From Rubellimicrobium arenae (GTDB lineage: Bacteria; Pseudomonadota; Alphaproteobacteria; Rhodobacterales; Rhodobacteraceae), in NCBI RefSeq assembly GCF_017916295.1, contig NZ_JAFMSS010000006.1, positions 62,001 through 126,000 of the forward strand: 64,000 nucleotides of DNA, given 5' to 3'. A program made the translations under genes and the position numbers. Under the pieces are notes generated by a model. It had not been told where the DNA came from and made no database searches. It was given only the letters and a program-made list of their open reading frames with translations. Below, piece after piece: positions 8,853 to 16,945 of the stretch; position 1 is the first letter of the stretch, and every line of letters starts with the position of its first letter.

Positions 8853-8907
8853 GGCAGAATTCAGCCATTTTTATGATTGACCTAGGCAAAATTCCGCTAC
8901 CTTTATG
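8853..8907. promoter_or_regulatory. Tandem operator-like motif upstream of the VPLPA-CTERM gene
   Basis: Two 23-nt direct repeats start at 8853 and 8885 (32 bp apart, about three helical turns) and agree at 18 of 23 positions: GGCA.AATTC.GC.A..TTTATG. The first copy sits inside TGGC-AGAATTCA-GCCA, an almost perfect palindrome. The stretch is much more AT-rich than its surroundings. Likely binding sites for a regulator of the downstream surface-protein gene. Confidence 0.6.
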
Positions 8908-8955
8908 TTCACGACCCCAGCGGTCGCCAAGAAAACCAAAACGGCGGAAGATTTC

Positions 8956-9486
8956 ATGCTTGACAGACTGAAAATCGCGGCCTTGGCCGCAGGGTTGCTT
9001 ATTGCTCCGGCTGTGGCCTCGGCCACGACCATGGTGACGCCGGGTGGCAGCTACGACCTGCTTGCAGACGATTTCTTCTTCGATGGCCAGTTCGAGATCG
9101 GACAGGCTGCCGACAGCTACACCTTCTCGTTCGTCAACACGTCGTCGCGCAACGCCGCGCTCTCGATCCTGGGCGGCACGGTCCAGCAGCTCTCGGCCGC
9201 CTTTGCCGGAGGTGTCTCGGTCTCCTTCGGCTCGATCGGTCCGTTCGACTTCGCTCAGGATGAGACCAACGGCTTCGAATCCCAGCTGTTCGTCGCGGCC
9301 GGTCAGACCGTCGACCTCATCGTGTCGTTCGGCAACGTGATCGATACCGGCGTGCGGGCGGGCGGCGTGGCCGACATCGACTTCGCGGTCGAGGCGGCCG
9401 TGGTCCCCGTGCCGGCCGCTGGCCTTCTGCTCCTGTCCGCCGTGGGCGGCCTGGCGGCCCTGCGTCGCCGCAAGAAGGCGGCCTGA
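8956..9486 (+). CDS. VPLPA-CTERM (PEP-CTERM-like) sorted surface protein
   Basis: A 176-residue protein with a Sec signal peptide (LKIAALAAGLLIAPAVASA), a secreted domain rich in Asp, Phe and small residues, and a C-terminal tripartite sorting tail: VPVPAAG, then a hydrophobic helix (LLLLSAVGGLAAL), then the basic RRRKK. That tail is the hallmark of VPLPA-CTERM proteins of Rhodobacterales, which are processed by a dedicated exosortase. No exosortase gene is in the window. ATG 8956 has GGAAG upstream; an in-frame ATG at 8905 would spoil the signal peptide. A hairpin follows at 9496. Confidence 0.88.
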   Translation: MLDRLKIAALAAGLLIAPAVASATTMVTPGGSYDLLADDFFFDGQFEIGQAADSYTFSFVNTSSRNAALSILGGTVQQLSAAFAGGVSVSFGSIGPFDFAQDETNGFESQLFVAAGQTVDLIVSFGNVIDTGVRAGGVADIDFAVEAAVVPVPAAGLLLLSAVGGLAALRRRKKAA

Positions 9487-9495
9487 CGGCCGCAT

Positions 9496-9523
9496 CAGGG
9501 TCGGGCTGACTGATCCGACCCTG
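9496..9523 (+). terminator. Hairpin downstream of the VPLPA-CTERM gene
   Basis: Perfect 9-bp arms CAGGGTCGG (9496-9504) and CCGACCCTG (9515-9523) with a 10-nt loop, 9 bp after the stop codon. There is no clear T-tract, so termination may be weak. Confidence 0.55.
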
Positions 9524-9681
9524 AGACGAGGGGCATCCATCAGGGGGGCCCTCGTCCCCGAGCTTGGGCTCGGCTGTTCGAAAACCGTGCAAGAAAGGTC
9601 AGGAGGCGCTCATCCAGGGCCTCCTGCCCTTTTGTGCCGCAGATACCGACGCGGCGGACTGCTGCACCAAGAGTTGGACGC

Positions 9682-10002
9682 ATGACTCATTACGCCATCG
9701 ACCATTCCAAGGGTCGGCGCGCTCCTTTCTGGAGCGGTCCAGGCCGACCGGACGCAAACCAGATCTCCGGATATCCGGGTCGTGCGCCGACTGCAGACCC
9801 AGTTGTCCTGCCCGATGCCAAGGTCGCGACAAATCCTGCCGACGAGGACACGACGGTCCGGTCCTTGACCGATGCGGAACGGGACCTGCTGGCCGTCGAG
9901 AAGACGGACATCCTGACGGTGCTGGTCCTTGGGCTGGTCACCCTGGCCTGTATGTCGAGTTGGGCGGCCCTGGCGCTGGCTTTCAGGACCGTCTTCCTCT
10001 AG
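9682..10002 (+). CDS. Small single-pass membrane protein, hypothetical
   Basis: A 106-residue frame starting MTHYAIDHSKG. The first two thirds are polar and Pro/Asp-rich. A LTDAERDLLAVEKTD segment then leads into a C-terminal hydrophobic helix (ILTVLVLGLVTLACMSSWAALALAF), as in tail-anchored small membrane proteins. An earlier in-frame start at 9634 is possible. The ribosome-binding site is weak and no family was recognised. Confidence 0.45.
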   Translation: MTHYAIDHSKGRRAPFWSGPGRPDANQISGYPGRAPTADPVVLPDAKVATNPADEDTTVRSLTDAERDLLAVEKTDILTVLVLGLVTLACMSSWAALALAFRTVFL

Positions 10003-10375
10003 CGGGCGCCGCCCGCCCGCGCGACCACCATCCTCATCCAGCCCGGGAGGCACGGCAGCAGCCCCGCGCGATCTGGTCGCGGGGCCCGGCCCGTTCGTGC
10101 CCATCCCCAGGCCTGTGCCCTGCTTGATCGACAGGCCTAGGTTCTGCGGTCGTGGCGGGCCTGCCCGATGTCCAGGGTCTGGCCCCAACCTGTCTATAGC
10201 ACGCAAGCAGCGCGACCGGGACCTTGGGCGCGCGGGGGCCTGCTCGGTTCCAAGGCTGATCACGTGCGAACTTTGCCTTGGGTCAAAGTCGCCGCGCGCA
10301 GGTCACCCTAGACATCGCGAGACACCTTTCGATGCCAGTCGGTCATCCTGGATGGGATGCACCTCGGAGACCGCG

Positions 10376-10795
10376 ATGAGCCCCAGACGCCCGACCTCTG
10401 CAGCGGTCCCGATCCCGGACGCCGCGCCTGTCCTGGTCCATGCGGCCCGAGCCGGCAGGGGAAGGCCCGGCGGCGGCACTTGCAAGGAGATCCTGAGCAG
10501 GGACCCAGGACAGGCCGCAATGGCAGGATCGGCGGCGGACGGCTGCAAGCGGCATGTCCGGCTCTGGGGTGAACCCCTGACGGGGATCGACAGAGGGATC
10601 GGATCGACCGACTTCGGACAGCCCGAGGATCCGCGCAGCGGGATCGTCGCGCAGGCCCAGGGGCACGACGGCAACCAGTCGGGGCCCGGCTTTCGCCTTG
10701 CCGTCACGCGGGGCGGCGGCCAAACGGTGACCCGCTGGGCCGAGGTGGCGCCGGCTTCGGACCTGCGGTGGGCATCCGGCCCGGTGATCGCTTGA
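10376..10795 (+). CDS. Hypothetical protein, weakly supported
   Basis: A 139-residue frame with GGAG about 7 nt before the ATG and mostly G/C in third codon positions, as in real genes here. It contains a Cys pair (TCKEIL and GCKRHV) and a Gly/Asp-rich middle. No domain, signal or membrane helix was recognised. The frame stays open far upstream, which is common in such GC-rich DNA, so it may be chance. Confidence 0.28.
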   Translation: MSPRRPTSAAVPIPDAAPVLVHAARAGRGRPGGGTCKEILSRDPGQAAMAGSAADGCKRHVRLWGEPLTGIDRGIGSTDFGQPEDPRSGIVAQAQGHDGNQSGPGFRLAVTRGGGQTVTRWAEVAPASDLRWASGPVIA

Positions 10796-10826
10796 CCCAG
10801 GGCCACCACCTCCCTAGCGCGTGCTC

Positions 10827-11276
10827 ATGGATCTGATCCACCGCCTGCTCGACCGGCTCCTCGTGGGGCTGCTGGCCCTTGCGCTGGCGGCGTCGGGTGG
10901 CATGGCCATGACTCCCGGCCTGACCGCAACGAAGGACGGGGGGATGGCCAGCGATCAGGTGCCGGCCAATTGCGGGACATCAGTCGCCGCCATGCAAGGC
11001 ATGCCGACAGGGCATGGCGCCCTCGGAAGGCATGATGCCCATGGAGCGGGGGCCGGCAAGGGACCGGACGGTGCGCCCGACCATCATCGACACGGCCCCT
11101 CCCACTGCTCGATCTGCCTGATCGCCGGCGCCTTCGTGGACATGCCCGGCCTGGTCCTGCCGCCGCTCGCCATGGTCTGGCACCCGCTCGGCTGGATCGG
11201 TCCAGGACTTCGTGCACCACCCGAAACCCATGCCCGCGCACCCCCCGCGCGCGGTCCCCCTGCCCTCGTCCTCTGA
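10827..11276 (+). CDS. DUF2946-like His/Cys-rich exported protein
   Basis: A 149-residue protein with an N-terminal hydrophobic signal/anchor (LLVGLLALALAASGGMA) and a His/Met-rich middle (GHGALGRHDAHGAG, DHHRHGP). A HCSICL motif follows and the end is RAPPARGPP-like. The CxxC within a His-rich stretch and the Arg-Pro-Pro tail match DUF2946-type proteins, which often sit beside copper or iron membrane genes. Metal binding in the periplasm is likely but inferred. It lies about 60 bp upstream of the PepSY gene on the same strand, so co-transcription is probable. A GTG at 10821 is an alternative start. Confidence 0.65.
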   Translation: MDLIHRLLDRLLVGLLALALAASGGMAMTPGLTATKDGGMASDQVPANCGTSVAAMQGMPTGHGALGRHDAHGAGAGKGPDGAPDHHRHGPSHCSICLIAGAFVDMPGLVLPPLAMVWHPLGWIGPGLRAPPETHARAPPARGPPALVL

Positions 11277-11337
11277 GACCCGATCCCTTGGGTGCGACCC
11301 GCACCCGATCCCTGCCGTGCGCGTCACGGCGCCTCAG

Positions 11338-12846
11338 ATGACGAGTTCTTCCATGACTGCCTTTCCCAACGCGGCGCCCGCCGTGGGCGGCGCCCCCGCG
11401 TCCGTTGCGTCCGCCTCCTCTCCCAGGCTCGACAAGCTCTACTTCGCCGCCTGGCGCTGGCACTTCTATGCCGGGCTTTTCGTGATTCCGTTCCTTCTCA
11501 TGCTGGCCGGGACGGGCTTTGGCATGATGCTCCTGTCAAGCGTCTGGCCCGAATACGGTGAACGGCTGGTGATCGAGCCCGCGGCTCAGGCCCTGTCCGT
11601 GGAGGGCCAGGTCGCGGCCGCCTTGGCTGCCGTCCCGGGCGGCACCGCCGTTTCGGCCTACGCCACCGCCTACGCCCCCGGGAACCCGGTGCTCGTGACC
11701 GTGGCCGGACCCGAGACGCCGGTCGTCGTCGCCCTGAACCCCTACACCGGCGAGGCGCTTCGCCTGACCGCCGATGGCCAGACCTGGGAGGCGTGGCTGG
11801 AGGATATACACGGCACGCTGCTCATCGGCACCCTCGGCGACCGCCTGATCGAGATCGCGTCGGGGCTGGGCTTCGTGCTGCTGGCCACGGGGCTGTATCT
11901 CTGGTGGCCGCGCGGCGGACGGCCTTGGCGCGACCTCCTCGTGCCACGGATGACGGCCCGGGGTCGGTCGCTCTGGAAGTCGCTCCACACCGTCGTGGGC
12001 TTCTGGGTTTCGGCGGCGCTTCTCGTGTTCCTGCTGACCGGCATGGCCTGGACGGGAGTCTGGGGCGGCAAGTGGGTGCAGGCCTGGTCCACCTTCCCGG
12101 CCGGGGTCTGGGGTGACGCGCCGGCCTCGGATCTCACCCATGCGAGCCTGAACCTCAAGGGCGAGAAACGCGTCCCCTGGGGCTTGGAGCAGACGCCCCT
12201 GCCCCAGTCCGATCCGGCTGCCGCGAGCGCCCACCATGCGGGCCCGGCCCAGGCCGCCATGGATCATGCGGGCCACCAGCACCATGGCATGACGGCCGGC
12301 CCCGCGCCCGACCTGACCGCCATCGTGACCCTTGGCCAGGCGCTGGACCTGCCCGGCCGGATCCGGATCGACGCGCCCAAGGGCGATACCGGCGTCTGGA
12401 CCATCTCCCACGACTCGATGAGCTACGACAGCAACGAGCCCACCTCGGACCGCACGGTCCATGTGGACCGATACAGTGGCGCAGTGCTGGCGGACCTCCG
12501 CTACGAGGACTACTCGCTCGCGGCCAAGGGACTTGCCGTCGGAGTGGCGATGCATGAAGGGCAGCTGGGCCTTTGGAACGTGCTCGTGAACGCCGTGATG
12601 ATCCTTCTGATCGCGTTCCTTTGCGTCTCGGGCCTCGTGGTCTGGTGGAAGCGCCGCCCCACTGGCGCGATGCGTCTGGCCGCCCCGCCCCGGCCCGAGG
12701 AGCTGCCCCTGTGGAAGGGCGCCCTTGCGCTGGCCGTGGCGCTGTCCATGCTCTTCCCGCTCGTGGGCGCCACGCTCATCGGCGTGCTGGTCCTTGACAT
12801 GCTGGTGCTCCAGAACGTGAAGCCGCTGAAGCGCGCCCTGTCCTGA
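11338..12846 (+). CDS. PepSY-associated TM helix protein (PiuB-like)
   Basis: A 502-residue inner-membrane protein. The first helix region has the family signature WRWHFYAGLFVIPFLLMLAG. Two later helices carry HTVVGFWVSAALLVFLLTG and LLIAFLCVSGLVVWWKRR, and PepSY-like periplasmic segments lie between them (around VVALNPYTGEALRL and VDRYSGAVLADLRYEDYS). Between them is a His/Met-rich insert (HHAGPAQ, DHAGHQHHGM) suited to metal binding. PiuB-type proteins are linked to iron or siderophore reduction. The upstream His/Cys-rich gene points to copper or iron. Start 11338 is chosen; 11353 is also possible. Confidence 0.85.
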   Translation: MTSSSMTAFPNAAPAVGGAPASVASASSPRLDKLYFAAWRWHFYAGLFVIPFLLMLAGTGFGMMLLSSVWPEYGERLVIEPAAQALSVEGQVAAALAAVPGGTAVSAYATAYAPGNPVLVTVAGPETPVVVALNPYTGEALRLTADGQTWEAWLEDIHGTLLIGTLGDRLIEIASGLGFVLLATGLYLWWPRGGRPWRDLLVPRMTARGRSLWKSLHTVVGFWVSAALLVFLLTGMAWTGVWGGKWVQAWSTFPAGVWGDAPASDLTHASLNLKGEKRVPWGLEQTPLPQSDPAAASAHHAGPAQAAMDHAGHQHHGMTAGPAPDLTAIVTLGQALDLPGRIRIDAPKGDTGVWTISHDSMSYDSNEPTSDRTVHVDRYSGAVLADLRYEDYSLAAKGLAVGVAMHEGQLGLWNVLVNAVMILLIAFLCVSGLVVWWKRRPTGAMRLAAPPRPEELPLWKGALALAVALSMLFPLVGATLIGVLVLDMLVLQNVKPLKRALS

Positions 12847-12859
12847 CCCGGCCCGTCCG

Positions 12860-13310
12860 AGCGGCCTGACCTGCGTCATGGGGTCGGGTCGCCTCGCGCC
12901 GGAAAGGTCGTCAAAGGCGATCGCCACGAGCAGGATCACGGCGGGCACCAGGGCGCCCGCGCTGGCCGTCTCACCAGGAACCAGCCACATCCAGAATGCG
13001 GCCCGCATGACCTCGGTGTTCGAGAGAAACGTGAGTTCGGCCGCGGGGATGACCTTGCTGCCCAGGGTGTAGAGGATAAGGCCCCTGGACAGAGTGACCA
13101 TGCCCATGAGCACGCACCAGAGCGCATCCGGGACCGGGGATGGCCAACGGCTGTCCCAGGTTCCGCGCGATCAGAGCGCCTGCGATGGTGGAGAAGACGC
13201 CGCCCCGCAGCGCGGATGGCAAGGTATCGTCGAGCCGGCGCCAACGCCGGGTCACGCCATGGGCGGCAGAGCCCAGAGCCGAGACGAGCGCCAGGACATG
13301 CCCCAAGATC
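12860..13310 (-). pseudogene. Decayed EamA/DMT-family transporter
   Basis: The second half of a drug/metabolite transporter is readable in pieces. One frame gives HVLALVSALGSAAHGVTRRW and an IAGALIA helix. After an apparent one-base insertion in the G-run at 13130-13132, another frame gives MGMVTLSRGLILYTLGSKV, AELTFLSNTEV, WMWLV.GETAS and ILLVAIAF, all typical of the last EamA helices. A second frame change is suspected near 13285. No stop codon is met where the protein should end, and the N-terminal half is not recognisable. Confidence 0.75.
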
Positions 13311-14204
13311 GCGCGGTGGTCTGCTCCAGCGCGAGCATGCTGGGCGTCATCGCGGCGGCGTGGGCCGGGCTTGCGGCCGCAGGGCTGGTCGAGTCCTGCG
13401 TGCCGCCGGGCCTGATGCCCGTGGGCGAAGCCGAGGGCCTGTCGACGTTGCCCATGTTCGACCTCAGCCTTGTCCCGGGTCCAGGGGAACCCAGCCGCCT
13501 TGCGGCACGGCTTCGCGACGTCCTCCTGTGGGAGCTGAGCAGCGGGCAGACCGGAGCGGAGCAGGAGCGGCAGGCGCTGGGAGCCCGGATCATCTTCCGT
13601 GCGGCCCCCGACCGCACCATGCTCCCGCCCCGCGCCGGCCCTGTCCCTGGGCCGCAGGACGGGGCGCCGAACAGGCAGGGCCGCCGCCCCATGACCCCGG
13701 TCGAGTTCGGCGGCAGCGCCTGCAGCATGACGTCGTCGGCCTGGATCGCGTCCAGGGCCTACATCTCCCGCCGCGCGCCGGAGGGCCCCGGAAGGAACTG
13801 GACCCGATGACCGGCATGGCAGCGGCGGGGATCGTTCCGGCGGTCACGGGCGGCGCGCCCCGGCCTGGAACCCTGCGACCCTGGCCGCACCTGCGGGCGT
13901 GGGCCAGCGGGCTCATGCCGGCGGGCACGTCGCGAGGCCACCCGAAGGTCACTCTCGCAGTCAGGGCCGCTGACCGAGCCTGCAGGGGGGCGACGCCGTC
14001 CTGACAGCTCGAATGGGTGCGGCGGTGATCGGCATGGGGTGTCGCAGCCGCAGGATGCCGGCCCCTTCGTGCAGTTTCCGTGCCATCGCCTTGATGTTAT
14101 CGGAGGAGACGCGGGACGGGATCCAGGGCGGGTCCGCCGATCTTCTCATCCAGGCCGGCGCAGGTCGAAGGGCTCCAGCCTGCCGCTTTCATGCAAGGAC
14201 GCAC
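13311..14204. other. Intergenic region with remnants only
   Basis: Upstream of the eamA remnant no transporter N-terminus could be recovered. A plus-strand frame to 13810 (from about 13298) has G/C-rich third positions and begins with a hydrophobic stretch, but it has no family match and overlaps decayed sequence, so it is not annotated. The last 50 bp hold the AAGGA ribosome site of the LysE gene. Confidence 0.35.
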
Positions 14205-14840
14205 ATGATCCCCCTCCTCGAGCCGATCGCCACCTTCACGGTAGCGGCCACGATCCTGACCGTGACGCCCGGTCTCGACATGGCTCTGGTGCTTCGGACA
14301 GCGGCCTCGGAGGGGCCGGCGCGGGCCATGCTCGCCGGGATCGGGGTCGTGGCGGGGCTCTTCGGCTGGGGCCTGATCGCCGCCGTGGGACTGGGCGCCC
14401 TGCTCGCCGCGTCGGAACTCGCCTACCACATCCTTCGATGGGTGGGGGCCGCCTACCTGTCCTATCTGGGCGTCCGGCTTCTGCTCGCGCCTCGACACGG
14501 CGTCCCCTTGGCGGAGGCCACACCCAAGGCGGCAGGCAGCGGGAGGCGATGGCTGGCCCGGGGCTTCCTGACGAACATCCTGAACCCCAAGGTCGGCGTC
14601 TTCTACGTCTCGTTCGTGCCGCAGTTCATTCCGGCCGGGGCTAATGTCCCGGGCATGACGGTGCTTCTCACCGCGATCCACGCAGGTCTGAGCGTGATCT
14701 GGTTCGCACTCCTGATCCTGGCCACGCGGCCGATCGGCCGGCTCCTGCGCCAAGGCGCCGTCGTCGCCTGGCTCGACCGCGTCACAGGCGTCATCTTTAT
14801 CGTCTTCGCGGCGCGGCTCGCGCTGAGCGCGCAACGCTGA
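14205..14840 (+). CDS. LysE/RhtB-family amino-acid exporter
   Basis: A 211-residue membrane protein with about six helices. The N-terminus FTVAATILTVTPGLDMALVLRTA is the LysE/RhtB signature (TPGP-type loop, here TPGLD). The middle FLTNILNPKVGVFYVSFVPQF is the second conserved block. Such proteins export amino acids or homoserine-lactone-like solutes by proton exchange. AAGGA lies about 6 nt upstream of the ATG. No linked regulator or biosynthetic gene indicates the substrate. Confidence 0.88.
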   Translation: MIPLLEPIATFTVAATILTVTPGLDMALVLRTAASEGPARAMLAGIGVVAGLFGWGLIAAVGLGALLAASELAYHILRWVGAAYLSYLGVRLLLAPRHGVPLAEATPKAAGSGRRWLARGFLTNILNPKVGVFYVSFVPQFIPAGANVPGMTVLLTAIHAGLSVIWFALLILATRPIGRLLRQGAVVAWLDRVTGVIFIVFAARLALSAQR

Positions 14841-14961
14841 GACGGACAGCCGACAGGGCAACCGCTCCCGCGCGCCATCCAGGTCCGCTCAGGTCGAAGC
14901 CCACCCACCCGCTGCCACGAGGGATCGAGCCTGGCCGATCGGACCTCTGCGGCGTCCAGCC

Positions 14962-15546
14962 TCAGCCCACCTTCCGCGTCTCGTCGGTCGCCTCGATGGC
15001 ATCGAGCACCGCTTCGGGCGAGACATCCTCCTGGATCTCGGTGAGCTCGTCCTCGACCCTGGTCTGGACGTCCAGCCGCTCGGCGATGCTGGCGACCAGG
15101 GTCGTGAGCCGCGTGATCTCGTGTTCGGCCAGAAGGCTGATCTGCAGGTCCAGCTCGGACCGCCGCTCCGCCACGGCCGACATCCGGTTCTGGCTGATGA
15201 GCACGAAGGTCGACAGGAAGATCGCCTCGACCGACGCCCACATGGCGAGCACCACGAAGGTCGGGTCCCAGCGGGGAATGCCGGGGATCCAGCCCAGGTT
15301 GGCGACGATCCAGAAGCCGAACAGCACGAGGTGGATGTAGACGAAGAGCATGGACCCGGTGAAGCGGGTGATCCGGTCGGCCACCCGCTCCTGGGCGCTG
15401 GCCTCGTGCTCCTCGCGCTGCTGCCGCTCCTTGAGGGCCTGGATGTTGCGCTCGAGAACCGAGCTCAGGCCCGGCGGATGGGGCGAAGCATGCGTGAGCG
15501 TCTGAACGGCGGCGTCGGGATGGGCTCGACCGTTGGGACCCGCCAT
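14962..15546 (-). CDS. DUF1003 membrane protein
   Basis: A 194-residue protein. Two membrane helices (SMLFVYIHLVLFGFWIVANLG and FVVLAMWASVEAIFLSTFVLIS) are joined by GIPRWDP, followed by NRM and a long charged, probably coiled C-terminal helix. This is the DUF1003 layout. The C-terminus (ELDLQISLLAEHEITRLTTLVASIAERL) likely pairs in oligomers. GAGGAAG precedes the ATG. Function is unknown; in other bacteria DUF1003 genes are often near ion transport genes, and here a ZIP transporter gene lies about 130 bp upstream on the same strand. Confidence 0.88.
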   Translation of the reverse strand: MAGPNGRAHPDAAVQTLTHASPHPPGLSSVLERNIQALKERQQREEHEASAQERVADRITRFTGSMLFVYIHLVLFGFWIVANLGWIPGIPRWDPTFVVLAMWASVEAIFLSTFVLISQNRMSAVAERRSELDLQISLLAEHEITRLTTLVASIAERLDVQTRVEDELTEIQEDVSPEAVLDAIEATDETRKVG

Positions 15547-15678
15547 GGTTTCTTCCTCCGGTTTGGCCCCATCAGGCCATCTCCTGGCGCCGGGCCGGTC
15601 ATCAACGCTCCTGCGGAAGCAGAGTTCCTGGGCGGTGACGCAGGTCCGGTGGAAGCCGGGAACGGCCTCGCCTGCGCC

Positions 15679-16458
15679 TCACATCAGCTCGGACAGGATC
15701 AGGATGAGCAGAAAGCCCGCGCCGATGGCCAGGGCGGCCGATTGCTGGAATTGGTGCGACTCGGCCTCGGGCACGAGATCGGTGACGGTCAGGTAGAACA
15801 TGCCGCCGGCCCCCAGGGCGAAGAGAACCCCCTGCACGGCGTCCGGGATGCGGCCCAAGGCGAACCAGCCCACCAGGGCCGAGGCAAAAAGCGCCAGCCC
15901 GATCAGGGACGTCCAGAACAGGATCCTGCGCTTGGCCCTGCCCTGGTCCTCGCTCAGGATCAGCTCGCCGATGCTCATGGCCTCGCTGATGTTGTCCACG
16001 GCGATCGCGATGCCCACGATCAGCGCCGTGCTGGGATCGAGCGCGCCGCCGACCCCGATGGCGATGCCTTCGATGATCTCCTCCGAACTGGTGCCGCCCG
16101 CCAGCACGGAGGTGCTGCCGCCGCGCGGCTTGCGCCGGCGGTGATGGCGCTTCACGCGGTCGGACTGGTCGGCCTCGGGCCCCGCCACCTCCCAGCGGTT
16201 CACGTAAAGGTCGAGGAGATAGACAAGCCCGAAGCCGAAGGCGAATCCGGCCACGGCCCACGAAAGCCCCGCCATTTCCAGCGCCTTGGGCAGCATCTCG
16301 AAGGCGAACGTGCCCAGGAGCACGCCGCCCGCGAGGCCCACCGCCGCGGACAGCAGCAGGCTCGATGGGCGGAGCCAGACGGCAAGCAAACCGCCCAGGG
16401 GCGAGGCCAGGGCCGCCGCGAGCGCGATGCCCGGCACGATCAGGGCTGAACCTTCCAT
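15679..16458 (-). CDS. ZIP-family divalent metal transporter
   Basis: A 259-residue inner-membrane protein with eight helices. Helix IV carries SSEEIIEGIAIGVGGAL and helix V carries AIAVDNISEAMSIGELIL, corresponding to the metal-binding HxxxEG-type helices of ZIP proteins, but with Glu and Asn where many members have His. A basic loop (RVKRHHRRRKPRGG) lies between helices III and IV. ZIP proteins import zinc, iron or manganese. The replaced His residues mean metal choice should not be assumed. AAAGGAG lies upstream of the ATG. Confidence 0.85.
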   Translation of the reverse strand: MEGSALIVPGIALAAALASPLGGLLAVWLRPSSLLLSAAVGLAGGVLLGTFAFEMLPKALEMAGLSWAVAGFAFGFGLVYLLDLYVNRWEVAGPEADQSDRVKRHHRRRKPRGGSTSVLAGGTSSEEIIEGIAIGVGGALDPSTALIVGIAIAVDNISEAMSIGELILSEDQGRAKRRILFWTSLIGLALFASALVGWFALGRIPDAVQGVLFALGAGGMFYLTVTDLVPEAESHQFQQSAALAIGAGFLLILILSELM

Positions 16459-16945
16459 GCCCGCTCCTTTGACGCGATTCCATCCGTCGCGCAGAGCCCA
16501 ACGTCATGATCCAGAGTTGGTTCGCTTATCCTGGTGGGGGATGGGACGGGCTTGCAGGTTCTTTCTGTCACGCAGGTCGACCGGATGGGCGTCGGTGACG
16601 TGGGCGGATTCGCATTGCAAGGACGCCCTGGACCTGTGCTGCTTCACCTGATCGCCTCGGCCCTGCCCAAGATTGGCCGCGATGTCCTGCTACCCGGCAT
16701 GGGCAGCCGTGAGCACGTGCTGCGGCGGGTTAGCCGGAGAGTGCCGCTGCCCTCAGAACCCCGGCCGTTCGAGTTCTCTTCCCAAGAGGGAATGATCGGA
16801 TATGGGCCCGTCGGCCGCAAAACGACGGGCCCCCTTCCATACTGATGGCCCCGGGCCAGGATCCCACATGCAAGGCGATGTCCCGCGCGACGCTTCCGCC
16901 TTGCCCGGTCGCCCGGGTCCGATCCGAAGTGGACCTTGGCGCCGG
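16459..16945. other. Intergenic region with a strong hairpin
   Basis: This 487-bp stretch lies between the zip gene start and the HPP gene end. A 103-residue plus-strand frame (16534-16845) has no domain and runs through the hairpin at 16804, so it is not annotated. Nothing else was recognised. Confidence 0.4.
16804..16832. terminator. Perfect 10-bp stem hairpin
   Basis: Arms GGGCCCGTCG (16804-16813) and CGACGGGCCC (16823-16832) with loop GCCGCAAAA. It is about 110 bp beyond the 3' end of the clc-HPP operon and may end that transcript. No U-tract lies directly after the stem on the minus strand. Confidence 0.6.

Noticed and set aside
8853..8907. Sigma-54 promoter reading of the GGCA...GC motifs
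   Set aside because: GG to GC spacing is 11 bp in both copies; sigma-54 promoters need 12, and the required flanking bases are absent.
9929..10375. Extension of the 10376 frame upstream
   Set aside because: Composition is Pro/Arg-rich with no domain; it overlaps the better supported small membrane protein.
11536..12850. Long minus-strand frame across the PepSY gene
   Set aside because: It is the antisense shadow of PepSY; only the segment beyond 12860 shows EamA similarity.
13298..13810. Plus-strand frame with hydrophobic start and G/C-rich third positions
   Set aside because: It has no family similarity and overlaps the decayed EamA sequence on the other strand.
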